NCBI RefSeq assembly: GCF_000702885.1
Contig: NZ_JNKO01000004.1
Coordinates: 1 to 64,000 of the forward strand
Direction: 5' to 3'
Length of the DNA: 64,000 nucleotides
Source of the DNA: Oribacterium sp. P6A1
GTDB lineage: Bacteria > Bacillota > Clostridia > Lachnospirales > Lachnospiraceae
Shown here: one piece after another, positions 16,190 through 26,135 of the stretch
How the letters are laid out: each line of letters starts with the position of its first letter
Numbering within the stretch: the first letter of the stretch is position 1
Program-made: the position numbers and the translations under genes
Notes under the pieces: model-generated
The model's database searches: none
What the model saw: only the letters and a program-made list of their open reading frames with translations
Told to the model about the DNA's origin: nothing

Positions 16190-17806
16190 ATGTTCAATCG
16201 TAAATTGTTGCGAGGAACCTCACTTTTGCTGACAGCAAGTATGCTTATCATGACCGGCTGTGAGCAGCAGATAAGCGAAAGTGTAAATGCTGAAAGTGAA
16301 TCTGAGATAGTTGTTACCACGGCTCCGGAAACGGAATCAGTTGAGATGGTTGCTGCATTGGGCATTAATTCCAATGTTTTGCCGTCTATAGCCGGTGTAA
16401 CTGTTGATGACTCGGCAGAGGAACTGGCACCGGTCAACCTGACAGTGGGAGTTATCAATTCGGTAGTTAAGGATCTTCAGCAGAGACTTATGGATCTCGG
16501 ATATATGGATCCCGATGAGCCCACAACATACTACGGTGATGCCACTTCACTTGCTGTACAGTACTTCCAGAGGCAGGCAGGCATGGCTATGGATGGAATA
16601 TGTGGAGTCGGTACATGGGATGCCATCATGTCTGAGAGTGCCCCACATTATGCATTAAAGCTGGGATTCCAGGGAAATGATGTTACTCATGCCCAGTACC
16701 GTCTTTATAATCTGGGATATCTGTACAATGCTTCCGATATAAACGGTACTTATGATGAGACTACCATGAATGCTGTCAAGAAACTTCAGGAGACTAACGG
16801 CCTTACTGCAGACGGAATATACGGTACCAGTACCTACAATCTTTTGTATTCCGATGATGTAAAGGCTAATGTTGTAGCCCTTGGAGAACAGTCTGACCTG
16901 GTAAAGAAGTATCAGCAGATTCTTATAAATCTGGGATACCTTGAGGGAGAAGCTGACGGTAATTTCGGATTGGGAACTCAGAATGCAATAAAGGCATTCC
17001 AGTCAAGAAACGATCAGGTAGTGGACGGATATCTGGGACCTGATACAAGAACTGCTATGGAATCTCCCAATGCAATTCCCTTCGCTATGCGACTCGGAGA
17101 ACAGTCTGAATCTGTTAAGGATCTTCAGCAATATCTTGTAAAGTACGGTTATCTTTCATCGGATAAGGCTACAGGCTACTTTGGTGAACTTACCAAGAGC
17201 GCGGTTGCAAATTTCCAAAGCAGAAACGGACTTACTGCGGACGGACTTGCAGGTGCAAAGACTATAGCATTGCTCCATAGCGGAAATGCCAAGAAGAATA
17301 CTACTTCAAGCAGCTCTTCAGGTTCATCAGCTTCATCAGGTACAAGCAGTGCAGCTCCCGTTACAGTACCAAGTACAGCTGCAAATGCAGGAACCCCTGC
17401 AGTATCCATTCCGTCATCTGTGGGAACAGGCGGTGAGACAGTATCCGGTTCGGCAGCAGCCCTTATTTCCATTGCAGCATCAAAGATCGGCTGTCCGTAT
17501 GTATGGGGAGCAAAGGGACCGAACAGCTTTGACTGTTCTGGTTTTGTATACTGGTGTCTCAACCAGGCAGGAGTAGGTATTTCTTACATGACTTCATCAG
17601 GATGGAGAAATCCGGGACGATTCAAGAGGGTATCCTATAACGAGCTTCAGGCCGGTGATATCATAGTTGTATCAGGACACGTAGGAATCGTTGCAGGTGG
17701 AGGAACCATCATAGATGCATCATCATCCAACGGACGTGTAGTACACAGATCACTGGGAGCATGGTGGGCAAACCACTTTATTGTCGGCTGGAGAATCTTC
17801 AGTTAA
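16190..17806 (+). CDS. Lipoprotein with peptidoglycan-binding repeats and NlpC/P60 endopeptidase
   Basis: Cell-wall hydrolase, 538 residues. The signal peptide ends in a lipobox (IMTGC, Cys24), so it is membrane-anchored outside. Four PG_binding_1 repeats follow (roughly 88-150, 155-222, 228-292 and 298-365), each with a DLQQRL/GYL/FQ pattern. A Ser/Thr-rich linker (about 370-425) leads to a C-terminal NlpC/P60 domain with catalytic Cys449 in FDCSGFVYW and His497 in SGHVGIVAG. It should cleave gamma-D-Glu-diamino acid bonds in stem peptides. Gene is monocistronic with a bidirectional terminator downstream. Four binding repeats is more than most NlpC enzymes carry. Confidence 0.92.
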   Translation: MFNRKLLRGTSLLLTASMLIMTGCEQQISESVNAESESEIVVTTAPETESVEMVAALGINSNVLPSIAGVTVDDSAEELAPVNLTVGVINSVVKDLQQRLMDLGYMDPDEPTTYYGDATSLAVQYFQRQAGMAMDGICGVGTWDAIMSESAPHYALKLGFQGNDVTHAQYRLYNLGYLYNASDINGTYDETTMNAVKKLQETNGLTADGIYGTSTYNLLYSDDVKANVVALGEQSDLVKKYQQILINLGYLEGEADGNFGLGTQNAIKAFQSRNDQVVDGYLGPDTRTAMESPNAIPFAMRLGEQSESVKDLQQYLVKYGYLSSDKATGYFGELTKSAVANFQSRNGLTADGLAGAKTIALLHSGNAKKNTTSSSSSGSSASSGTSSAAPVTVPSTAANAGTPAVSIPSSVGTGGETVSGSAAALISIAASKIGCPYVWGAKGPNSFDCSGFVYWCLNQAGVGISYMTSSGWRNPGRFKRVSYNELQAGDIIVVSGHVGIVAGGGTIIDASSSNGRVVHRSLGAWWANHFIVGWRIFS

Positions 17807-17907
17807 GATGATATAAGTATAGGAGTGGGAAGCGCAAAACGATTGAATACCGGTTTTGACGCTCTCGCTTCGATAATTGAACCGAAAAAACGATATAGAT
17901 AAAAAAA

Positions 17908-17963
17908 TAAACCGACCTCCAATTGTCAGATCAAAAATCTGAGGATTGGAGGCCGGTTTTTTT
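17908..17963. terminator. Bidirectional terminator between lipoprotein and LysR genes
   Basis: A long stem runs from AAACCGACCTCCAAT through TCAGAT, pairing with ATCTGA and ATTGGAGGCCGGTTT (17909-17931 with 17937-17958). T7 follows on the plus strand and A7 precedes it for the minus direction. Confidence 0.85.
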
Positions 17964-18015
17964 ATGTCTTTTTTCTGATATGAAAGAATATGAACGGTTT
18001 ACATAATCAGGTAAA

Positions 18016-18909
18016 TCATACTCTTGTTTCCTTCATAAAGGTATCGATAAGTCTGGCTGCAGCAGTGGACAGATTTTTGGATCGGTCGATTACAAGACAG
18101 AAGGTCCTGTCGGGAATAGGTTCAAGCAATGGAACACGGTAGACAAGACCACGTTCAATGGCATCTGCCGCAAGAGCCTCAGGATAGAATCCCACCCCAA
18201 GGTCATTCTCAACCATTGGAAGGATCTGATCCGTAGAAGATGCTTCCAGTTCGGGCTGGAAAGTGAGCTGATGATTAAGAAAATACTGTACATAAAGCTC
18301 ACGGGTTCCGGTATCACGGCCAACGCTAATGATAGGGTAGCGGTTCAGCTCCTTAAGAGACATGGGATATTTTGTAAGATGCTTATAACCAGGTCCCACT
18401 ATGGGGATCTCTCTGAAATTGAACAGCGGGTCCATGGTGAAAGGTTCCCGTACAGTCAGTGGAGTGGTGACAAGCGCAAAATCAGCAGAACCGTTCTGCA
18501 GAGTTTTTATAGCCTTTGGAGTTGCATGATTGGATATGCGAATGCTTATGTCCGGATACTGTATCTTGAAATCGTGCAGGACTGGAAGCAGAACGAGTCT
18601 GAGAGCATTTTCGGAGGCTGCTATGGTCACCTGTCCTGATTCCAGATTGACATCTTTATCAAGCTCTTTTTCTCCCAGTTCCAGCTGCTCAAAAGCGATA
18701 ATAACGTGTTCATAGAGCCTCTGACCGTTCTGAGTCAGGGTGATCCCCTTCTTTCCCCGGTGCATGAGCTTACAGCCCAGGCTCTCCTCAAGGTGATTCA
18801 TGGCACGGCTTACATTAGGCTGATTGGAACCCAGTACTTTTGCGGCCTGGGTGAAACTTTTGAAGGTGCCCACGTAATAGAAAATTCTGTAGTAGTCATA
18901 AGAAATCAT
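18016..18909 (-). CDS. LysR-family transcriptional regulator
   Basis: This 297-residue protein has an N-terminal winged helix-turn-helix (FTQAAKVLGSNQPNVSRAMNHLEESLG, about 17-41) and a periplasmic-binding-protein-like effector domain (about 92-295). It is divergent from the atp operon, with about 460 bp between them. LysR regulators often control the divergent neighbour, but no inverted T-N11-A site is obvious, and control of ATP synthase by LysR would be unusual. Target and effector unknown. Confidence 0.9.
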   Translation of the reverse strand: MISYDYYRIFYYVGTFKSFTQAAKVLGSNQPNVSRAMNHLEESLGCKLMHRGKKGITLTQNGQRLYEHVIIAFEQLELGEKELDKDVNLESGQVTIAASENALRLVLLPVLHDFKIQYPDISIRISNHATPKAIKTLQNGSADFALVTTPLTVREPFTMDPLFNFREIPIVGPGYKHLTKYPMSLKELNRYPIISVGRDTGTRELYVQYFLNHQLTFQPELEASSTDQILPMVENDLGVGFYPEALAADAIERGLVYRVPLLEPIPDRTFCLVIDRSKNLSTAAARLIDTFMKETRV

Positions 18910-19370
18910 AAAAACTCCATTGCCCGGAAGAGTATGATTCCGGAATTAATTAAATATCTTTTGAATAGAATTAAATTTAATGGGGTAAAGCTGAGGATAA
19001 GAAATCAGATAAATTGATTAACAAAAATCTTTATCCACACGCCATAACAGGTTATAAGATGATTTTTTGTGTCGCTTATATAAATGTATGGGGTGAAAAA
19101 AACGACAAAAAATTTGAAAAAATTTTTTGCTGTGAAACATACTTTCAGGGCCTCTTTATCATCAAAAAAGACTAATTCTTTAAAGAAAATATAAATAAAA
19201 ATATAACAAATCAGACAATGCATGTCAAATTGATATGAGTAATATGTAAAAAATACGGCTTGAATATTAAAAAACCGGAAATATAATAAGGTCGCACGAG
19301 TTTTGAGATAAGTCTGAGACTGTTTCGGAACTTTTAACAAATTATAAAAGTTAAGAATGGAGGTAGTAGA
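18910..19370 (+). promoter_or_regulatory. atp operon upstream region and promoter
   Basis: The divergent gap contains TTGAAT (19260-19265), a 16-bp spacer and TATAAT (19282-19287), the best promoter for the atp operon. It gives a leader of about 75 nt. An AACTTTT/AAAAGTT hairpin (around 19330-19352) lies just before the GGAGG of atpB. The rest is AT-rich, with no atpI gene where one is often found. Confidence 0.5.
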
Positions 19371-20057
19371 ATGGAGCACTTCACCGAGGAACTCCAGGAA
19401 CAGCTGCAGGTTTCAACCGCGTTTACTGTTCCGGTGTTCGGAGGAATACAAGTCGCCGAGTCAACGGTTATCACATGGGTCATCATGGCGGTACTCGCTG
19501 CGTTGTCGGTTTATCTCGGGTCAAATCTTAAAGTCAGAAATCCGGGTAAGCGTCAGCAGCTGGCAGAGATGATAGTCACATGGTTCGATAGCTTCACCGG
19601 AGAACTTCTCGGAGAACACGGAAAGCAGTACAGTACAATCATTTCCGTTATTCTCATCTACATCGGATTTTCAAATGTTATCGGGCTTTTTGGATTGAAG
19701 CCCCCAACAAAGGATCTTAACGTGACAGTTGGCCTTTCGCTTATCAGTATCTTCCTTATCGAGATCGCAGGATTCAGGAAGAAGGGAGCAAAGGGCTGGG
19801 TAAAACATTTTTCGGAGCCGGTAGCCATAGTTACTCCGATCAATATTTTGGAGCTTGTTATCAGACCTTTGTCACTGTGTATGAGATTGTTCGGTAATGT
19901 ACTTGGTGCGTTTATCATTATGGAGCTTATCAAGATGGTGGTTCCTGTAGGTATTCCTGCCATCTTCAGTCTTTATTTTGATATTTTCGACGGACTCATC
20001 CAGGCATATGTATTTGTTTTCCTGACATCACTTTATATTCAGGATGCAACAGAATAA
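19371..20057 (+). CDS. atpB: ATP synthase Fo subunit a
   Basis: Membrane stator subunit that forms the ion half-channels facing the c-ring. The 228-residue protein has the expected hydrophobic helices. The essential arginine is Arg172 in LCMRLFGNVLGA, and the last helices contain DGLIQAYVFVFLTSLYI. AATGGAGG upstream fixes the ATG at 19371. First gene of the atp operon, which runs a, c, b, delta-alpha fusion, gamma, beta, epsilon. Confidence 0.96.
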   Translation: MEHFTEELQEQLQVSTAFTVPVFGGIQVAESTVITWVIMAVLAALSVYLGSNLKVRNPGKRQQLAEMIVTWFDSFTGELLGEHGKQYSTIISVILIYIGFSNVIGLFGLKPPTKDLNVTVGLSLISIFLIEIAGFRKKGAKGWVKHFSEPVAIVTPINILELVIRPLSLCMRLFGNVLGAFIIMELIKMVVPVGIPAIFSLYFDIFDGLIQAYVFVFLTSLYIQDATE

Positions 20058-20110
20058 TGAACTAAGTAGTCAACTATAAACATTTTTATTATTTAAAAGG
20101 AGAATTATTT

Positions 20111-20332
20111 ATGAGCATGACAGCTATTGGTGTAGGTTTAGCAGCACTTGCATGTTTAGGAGCAGGTCTTTCAATCGGTATCGCAACAGGTAAGGCAGCA
20201 GAGGCAATCGCAAGACAGCCTGAGGCTGATGGTAAGATCATGAGAATCCTTCTTCTTGGTTGTGCACTTGCCGAGGCAACTGCAATTTACGGATTCGTTC
20301 TTGGTATCCTGTGCATTTTCTTCCTTAAATAA
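20111..20332 (+). CDS. atpE: ATP synthase Fo subunit c
   Basis: The 73-residue two-helix proteolipid forms the rotor ring. The polar loop RQPE (36-39) contacts gamma/epsilon and the ion-carrying carboxylate is Glu55 in CALAEATAIYG. Compared with the Na+-type ring of Ilyobacter tartaricus, the Gln32 ligand is replaced by Ile and the Ser after the glutamate by Ala, so the full Na+ coordination set is missing. I infer proton coupling. AAGGAG upstream is strong, as expected for a subunit needed in many copies. Confidence 0.96.
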   Translation: MSMTAIGVGLAALACLGAGLSIGIATGKAAEAIARQPEADGKIMRILLLGCALAEATAIYGFVLGILCIFFLK

Positions 20333-20375
20333 TTTTACAACATCTGAAATTTGAAATTACAGGAGAAGAAAACAC

Positions 20376-20882
20376 ATGTTAAGAGTAGATATTAATTTAT
20401 TGTTTACTATCATTAATCTGCTGGTACTTGTTTTTCTTATGAAGAAGTTCCTTTTCGGACCTATCCGTGTTGTGATCGAGAAGCGTCAGGCTGAGATCGA
20501 GGAGTCTTATAAGAAGGCCGAGGATACAAATCAGGCTGCCAAGGAGCTTAAGGCGAAGTATGAAGAAGGTCTCAACAATATCGAGGAAGAACGTAAGCAG
20601 ACCATCAATGATGCAAAGATTGAAGCTTCAAAGGAATACGATGAAATCGTAAATAATGCCAATAAGAAAGCAGATAAGATTCTTGCAGATGCAAAGCTTC
20701 AGGCAGCGAAGGAAGCCGAGACAAAGCAGCGTGAGATGCAGCAGCAGATGGCTGTTCTCGTAGCAGAGGCTGCTTATAAGATTGCAGCTTCACAGGACAG
20801 TGCGGCAAATGACAAGAATCTGTTCGATCAGTTCCTCAGCAGTAACAGCCAGCCAACCAACAAGAATGATCAGGAGGCATAA
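20376..20882 (+). CDS. atpF: ATP synthase Fo subunit b
   Basis: Peripheral stalk subunit with one N-terminal membrane helix (about 5-25), then a long charged coiled coil rich in Lys, Glu and Ala (about 30-145) that reaches up to F1. Length 168 residues is normal. The stop codon lies two bases before the GTG of the fused delta-alpha gene, whose ribosome binding site CAGGAGG lies inside the end of atpF, so translation is coupled. Confidence 0.95.
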   Translation: MLRVDINLLFTIINLLVLVFLMKKFLFGPIRVVIEKRQAEIEESYKKAEDTNQAAKELKAKYEEGLNNIEEERKQTINDAKIEASKEYDEIVNNANKKADKILADAKLQAAKEAETKQREMQQQMAVLVAEAAYKIAASQDSAANDKNLFDQFLSSNSQPTNKNDQEA

Positions 20883-20884
20883 TA

Positions 20885-22936
20885 GTGAGTCAGAATGCCA
20901 GAGAAATAGCAGAACGTCTGATTCAGTTGCAGGTTTCAGCAAGTGTGATCAAAGCTACTTCACGTATATTTGAAGTATTGCCCCAGACCGCATCCCAGCT
21001 CAGTGATCCGACTATAGATTTAGCAAAGCGAAATGAGGTAGTCGACAGTGTGTTCCCTACAGAAGTGAGAGGAATACTGAAAGAACTGTGTGACGAAAAC
21101 AAGCTTTCTATGTGGCAGGAGATTGCTGATCAGTATAAGAGTATACGTGCAAATGCTGAAAAACAGCTCCATGTGCAGCTCAGATATGTAACCAGACCTT
21201 CTGAAAAGCAGCTTTTGGATATACAGAAGTTTGTATTTGATAAATATAATACTCATCATTTTGAGTTTGATATGACAGAGGATAAGAGTTTAGGCGGCGG
21301 ATTTATCCTCGAAGTCGGAAATGACCAGTATGACTGGTCCACCAGCGGAAGAAGAAACCAGTTCCTTGAGCAGCTTAAAGTTACCCGCTCAGGACTTACA
21401 AGTGATGTGGATATCCTTACCATACTTCAGCAGAGTGTCAATAACTTTGACCTGAAGGCAGAGAAGAAGGAAATCGGTTTCATCGAAAGCATAGGTGACG
21501 GTATCGCCATAGTAAACGGACTTGATCATGCCATGTATGGTGAAGTCATAGCCTTTGACAACGGTACAAAGGGAATGGTTCAGAACATCGAGAGAGACAG
21601 AATCGGTGTTATCCTTTTCGGCGATGAAGCAGGACTCGGAGAGGGAAGCAGAGGTATACGTACAGGACGTATGGCAGGTATCGGTGTTTCCGATGATTAT
21701 CTGGGAAGAGTTGTGGATGCTCTCGGAAATCCTATAGACGGTCTTGGCGGTATCAATGAGGTTGAGTACAGACCTATAGAGCAGCCTGCTCCCGGAATCA
21801 TAGACCGTCAGCCGGTTAATGAACCTATGCAGACAGGTATCCTTGCCATTGACTCCATGTTCCCTATAGGAAGAGGACAGCGTGAGCTCATCATCGGAGA
21901 CCGTCAGACAGGTAAGACTTCCATAGCTCTTGATACCATACTTAATCAGCATGATAAGAATTGTATATGTATCTATGTAGCAATAGGACAAAAGGAGTCA
22001 ACCGTAGCAGCATTGGTTGAGACCTTGAGAAAACATGATGCCATGAAGTATACCTGCGTAGTGGCAGCCACAGCGGCTGATCCTGCGCCTATTCAGTACA
22101 TAGCACCATATTCTGCAACATCGCTTGCCGAGTATTTTATGTATAAGGGACATGATGTACTTATCGTTTATGACGATCTTTCAAAGCATGCGGTAGCTTA
22201 CAGAGCACTTTCTCTGCTTCTCGGACGTTCACCGGGGCGTGAAGCATATCCAGGAGATGTATTCTATCTCCACTCAAGACTTCTTGAGCGTTCATGCCAT
22301 CTTAATGATAAGCTGGGCGGAGGATCCATAACGGCCCTTCCTATCATTGAAACACAGGATGGAGATGTTTCAGCATATATTCCTACCAATGTTATTTCCA
22401 TAACAGACGGTCAGATTTTCCTTGAGTCAAATCTTTTCTTCGAAGGTCAGCGTCCTGCGGTAAATGTAGGTCTTTCTGTTTCCCGAGTAGGTGGAGCAGC
22501 TCAGGCCAAGGCCATGAAGAAGGCTTCCGGATCACTTCGTATCGATCTTGCCCAGTACAGGGAAATGGCTGTATTCACACAGTTCTCTTCGGATCTTGAT
22601 CAGAATACCAGAGATCTTCTTACGCAGGGTAAGGTACTAATGGAGCTTTTGAAACAGCCATTGGGAGCACCAATGTCTCTTAGTGATCAGGTAATAACTC
22701 TTGTGGTTTCACTCAACCATAAGATGATGGATATCGAACCTAAGAGAGTGAAGGAATTCCAAGGAAAAATGCTTACATATTTTGCCCAGAGATATCCGGA
22801 GATTGGTAAAAATATCGAGATTTCAAGACTTCTCGGTGATGATTCAAAGAATCAGATCCTTAATGTGGCAGATGAATTTAAGCGTCTTTGGGATGAAAAA
22901 GACGGACATTTTGAACTTTCTGAGGAAGAAAAGTGA
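20885..22936 (+). CDS. atpHA: Fused ATP synthase F1 delta-alpha subunit
   Basis: One uninterrupted 683-residue frame encodes delta (about 1-168) and alpha (about 172-683), normally two genes. The delta part ends with the family's C-terminal motif (DKSLGGGFILEVGNDQYD) and a helix. After a linker of only a few residues, the alpha N-terminal helix begins at SDVDILTILQQSV. Alpha is complete: Walker A GDRQTGKT (338-345), Walker B VLIVYDD and the arginine finger Arg534 in SVSRVGG. The start is GTG at 20885 with CAGGAGG upstream. No in-frame ATG with a ribosome binding site exists near the junction; a GTG at 21407 (residue 175) has only a weak one. Alpha is present three times per F1 but delta once, so the fusion raises a stoichiometry problem. 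Confidence 0.93.
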   Translation: MSQNAREIAERLIQLQVSASVIKATSRIFEVLPQTASQLSDPTIDLAKRNEVVDSVFPTEVRGILKELCDENKLSMWQEIADQYKSIRANAEKQLHVQLRYVTRPSEKQLLDIQKFVFDKYNTHHFEFDMTEDKSLGGGFILEVGNDQYDWSTSGRRNQFLEQLKVTRSGLTSDVDILTILQQSVNNFDLKAEKKEIGFIESIGDGIAIVNGLDHAMYGEVIAFDNGTKGMVQNIERDRIGVILFGDEAGLGEGSRGIRTGRMAGIGVSDDYLGRVVDALGNPIDGLGGINEVEYRPIEQPAPGIIDRQPVNEPMQTGILAIDSMFPIGRGQRELIIGDRQTGKTSIALDTILNQHDKNCICIYVAIGQKESTVAALVETLRKHDAMKYTCVVAATAADPAPIQYIAPYSATSLAEYFMYKGHDVLIVYDDLSKHAVAYRALSLLLGRSPGREAYPGDVFYLHSRLLERSCHLNDKLGGGSITALPIIETQDGDVSAYIPTNVISITDGQIFLESNLFFEGQRPAVNVGLSVSRVGGAAQAKAMKKASGSLRIDLAQYREMAVFTQFSSDLDQNTRDLLTQGKVLMELLKQPLGAPMSLSDQVITLVVSLNHKMMDIEPKRVKEFQGKMLTYFAQRYPEIGKNIEISRLLGDDSKNQILNVADEFKRLWDEKDGHFELSEEEK

Positions 22937-22946
22937 TTGTAACTAT

Positions 22947-22980
22947 GATTGGGCTATACCTTAAGAGGTATAGCCCAATC
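22947..22980 (+). other. Perfect intercistronic hairpin between atpHA and atpG
   Basis: GATTGGGCTATACC (22947-22960) pairs perfectly over 14 bp with GGTATAGCCCAATC (22967-22980) around a TTAAGA loop. No T-run follows, so it is not a classical terminator. It could protect mRNA ends, mark a processing site, or damp expression of gamma, beta and epsilon relative to the upstream genes. Confidence 0.75.
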
Positions 22981-23008
22981 GGAAATAGATTATAATGAGG
23001 ATTAAATA

Positions 23009-23920
23009 GTGGCAACCATAAGAGAACTGCGAGACAGAATCTCGAGTATTGATAATACTTTAAAAATCACAAATGCCATGTATCTTATCTCCAGCACGAA
23101 GCTTCGTAAAGCAAAGATGGAACTTCAGCAGACTGAGCCTTACTTTTACACACTTCAGACCATGATTCAGAGAATTCTAAGGCATTTGCCTGAAGATTTC
23201 ACTCATCCGTATCTTGATCTCAGAGAGAATCTTCGTGAAACTGTGGATCCGTCTGATTACCGCACCGCAATAATCTGTGTTACTGCAGATAAGGGGCTTG
23301 CGGGAGCATACAATCATAATGTTATAAAGCGTACAGAGGAGCTTCTCAAAGAGAGACCAAAGCACAGGTTATATGTGGTCGGTGAAATGGGACGAGTTTA
23401 TTTTCGTACAAGTGGTGTAGATGTAGATGAGCAGTTCCATTACACAGCTCAAAATCCGACATTGCATAGAGCCAGAGTTATAACAGGAAGAATGCTGGAT
23501 CTATTTCAGGAGGATAAAATCGATTCCGTTTATATCGTATATACGAGAATGAAAAATTCTCTTGAGATGGTAACAGAGACGGAACAGCTTCTTCCTATAG
23601 ATAAGATCAATGGCGGAATACTGGGCAATAATCAGATACCCATGGTGGCAGGAATGGAGGATTTCAGACTTCGTCCCACACCTAAGGCAATTATCGACAA
23701 TGTTATCCCTGACTACATCAATGGTTTTATATACAGTGCGCTGGTTGAGTCCTTCTGTTCAGAGCAGAATGCCAGAATGACTGCCATGGATGCTGCCAAT
23801 CGAAGCGGTAACAAGCTTAGACAGGAGCTGAGCATTCAGTACAACAGAACACGTCAGGCTGCCATCACCCAGGAAATAACGGAGATAGCAGCCGGAGCAA
23901 GAGCACAGAAAAAACGATAA
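23009..23920 (+). CDS. atpG: ATP synthase F1 subunit gamma
   Basis: Central rotor stalk subunit, 303 residues. The conserved N-terminal helix IRELRDRISSIDNTLKITNAM and the C-terminal helix (ALVESFCSEQNARMTAMDAA followed by NKLRQELSIQYNRTRQAAIT) form the coiled coil inside the alpha3-beta3 hexamer. The start is GTG at 23009. It is slightly longer than many bacterial gammas. It follows the perfect hairpin in the 72-bp gap after atpHA. Confidence 0.95.
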   Translation: MATIRELRDRISSIDNTLKITNAMYLISSTKLRKAKMELQQTEPYFYTLQTMIQRILRHLPEDFTHPYLDLRENLRETVDPSDYRTAIICVTADKGLAGAYNHNVIKRTEELLKERPKHRLYVVGEMGRVYFRTSGVDVDEQFHYTAQNPTLHRARVITGRMLDLFQEDKIDSVYIVYTRMKNSLEMVTETEQLLPIDKINGGILGNNQIPMVAGMEDFRLRPTPKAIIDNVIPDYINGFIYSALVESFCSEQNARMTAMDAANRSGNKLRQELSIQYNRTRQAAITQEITEIAAGARAQKKR

Positions 23921-23983
23921 GTGATAAGAAATCGAATTACGCTTTATATTATAGAAGAAAAGTGATTTTTAAAGCGTTGATGA

Positions 23984-25438
<1,455 letters not shown>

Positions 25439-25545
25439 GGTAAGGAAAGAGGTCATCTGATTCCTGTGAGAGTAAAGTATTCTTTATCATCAGTGATAGA
25501 GAGATTTTGACTTCTATTTAGCGAAAGATTATGTGAGGTTTTGAA

Positions 25546-25971
25546 ATGGCAGTAACACCAACGTTCAGCCTGAAGGTAATAGCTTCAAATAAGGTCTTTT
25601 ATGATGGACCCGCAGAATATCTGCAGGTTATTACACTTACCGGTTCACGTGGATTTATGGCGCATCATGCACCATGTATAGTTGCCGTAGAGACCGGTAC
25701 CATGAGTATAGTGAAGCCGGGAGGAGAAAGAGAGACCGTTGTAGTAAGCGGAGGAATCTGTTCCTGTGCCAACAACAGACTTACGGTTCTTGTAGATACC
25801 TGTGAAACAGCTGACGAGATCGACGTAAGAAGAGCCGAAGAAGCAAAAGAAAGAGCTTTGGAACAGCTGAGGCAGAAACAATCAGTGGGCGAATACAAGA
25901 TGACTCAGTCATCCCTGGCCCGCGCCCTGACCCGACTGGAATTCTCAAGTCAGAAGAAACACTATATTTGA
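25546..25971 (+). CDS. atpC: ATP synthase F1 subunit epsilon
   Basis: The 141-residue rotor subunit has the N-terminal beta-sandwich (about 1-90, with GSRGFMAHHAPCIVAVETG) and a C-terminal two-helix region (RRAEEAKERALEQLRQ) that can inhibit ATP hydrolysis. Last gene of the operon. The 107-bp gap to atpD has no recognisable terminator. An elaborate inverted-repeat element begins five bases after the stop codon. Confidence 0.94.
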   Translation: MAVTPTFSLKVIASNKVFYDGPAEYLQVITLTGSRGFMAHHAPCIVAVETGTMSIVKPGGERETVVVSGGICSCANNRLTVLVDTCETADEIDVRRAEEAKERALEQLRQKQSVGEYKMTQSSLARALTRLEFSSQKKHYI

Positions 25972-25975
25972 CCAG

Positions 25976-26122
25976 CCGTTGAAAACGCAATCAAAGAAAG
26001 CAGAGAATCGCCGTGGCAAGCTTGCTTGCCAAAGGCGATTCTCTGCTTTCTTTGATTATGTGGCAATGCCACATAATCCGTGCGTAGCACTTTGTGCTAT
26101 GCACGGATTGCGGTTTCAACGG
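25976..26122. repeat. Cloverleaf-like nested inverted-repeat element
   Basis: The outer arms 25976-25992 and 26106-26122 match at 16 of 17 positions. Inside are three hairpins in series. The first is a 24-bp perfect stem (25989-26012 with 26034-26057) extended by a TGGCAAG/CTTGCCA tip with a CTTG loop. The second is an 11-bp stem (26054-26064 with 26068-26078). The third is a 16-bp stem (26075-26090 with 26094-26109) containing one G-T pair. Neighbouring helices share AATC/GATT junctions, so branch points can migrate. It has no coding capacity and is not a tRNA. A partial copy of the third hairpin occurs at 26136-26173. Either a mobile MITE-like or REP-like element, or a structured 3' UTR of the atp transcript. 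Confidence 0.8.
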
Positions 26123-26135
26123 AAAAAATGGGGGC

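Noticed and set aside
17290-17460. Ser/Thr/Ala-rich stretch as a DNA repeat or CRISPR-like array
   Set aside because: It is the low-complexity linker of the NlpC lipoprotein with no regular direct repeats or spacers. No CRISPR array was seen anywhere in the window.
17840-17880. AGCGCAAAAC/GTTTTGACGCT inverted repeat after the NlpC gene as a separate terminator
   Set aside because: The arms are imperfect and no T-run follows; the strong bidirectional terminator lies just downstream.
19005-19379. Minus-strand 124-residue open frame upstream of atpB
   Set aside because: Very AT-rich, Phe/Tyr-rich low-quality translation with no ribosome binding site, and it overlaps the atp promoter and the atpB start.
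20885-22936. delta-alpha fusion as a sequencing artefact
   Set aside because: Both domains are full length and in the same frame with a plausible linker; a frameshift error would disturb one of them. Resequencing would still be decisive.
25976-26122. A tRNA or tmRNA, because of the cloverleaf-like layout
   Set aside because: Stem lengths (24, 11 and 16 bp) are incompatible with tRNA, and there are no T-loop or D-loop signatures.
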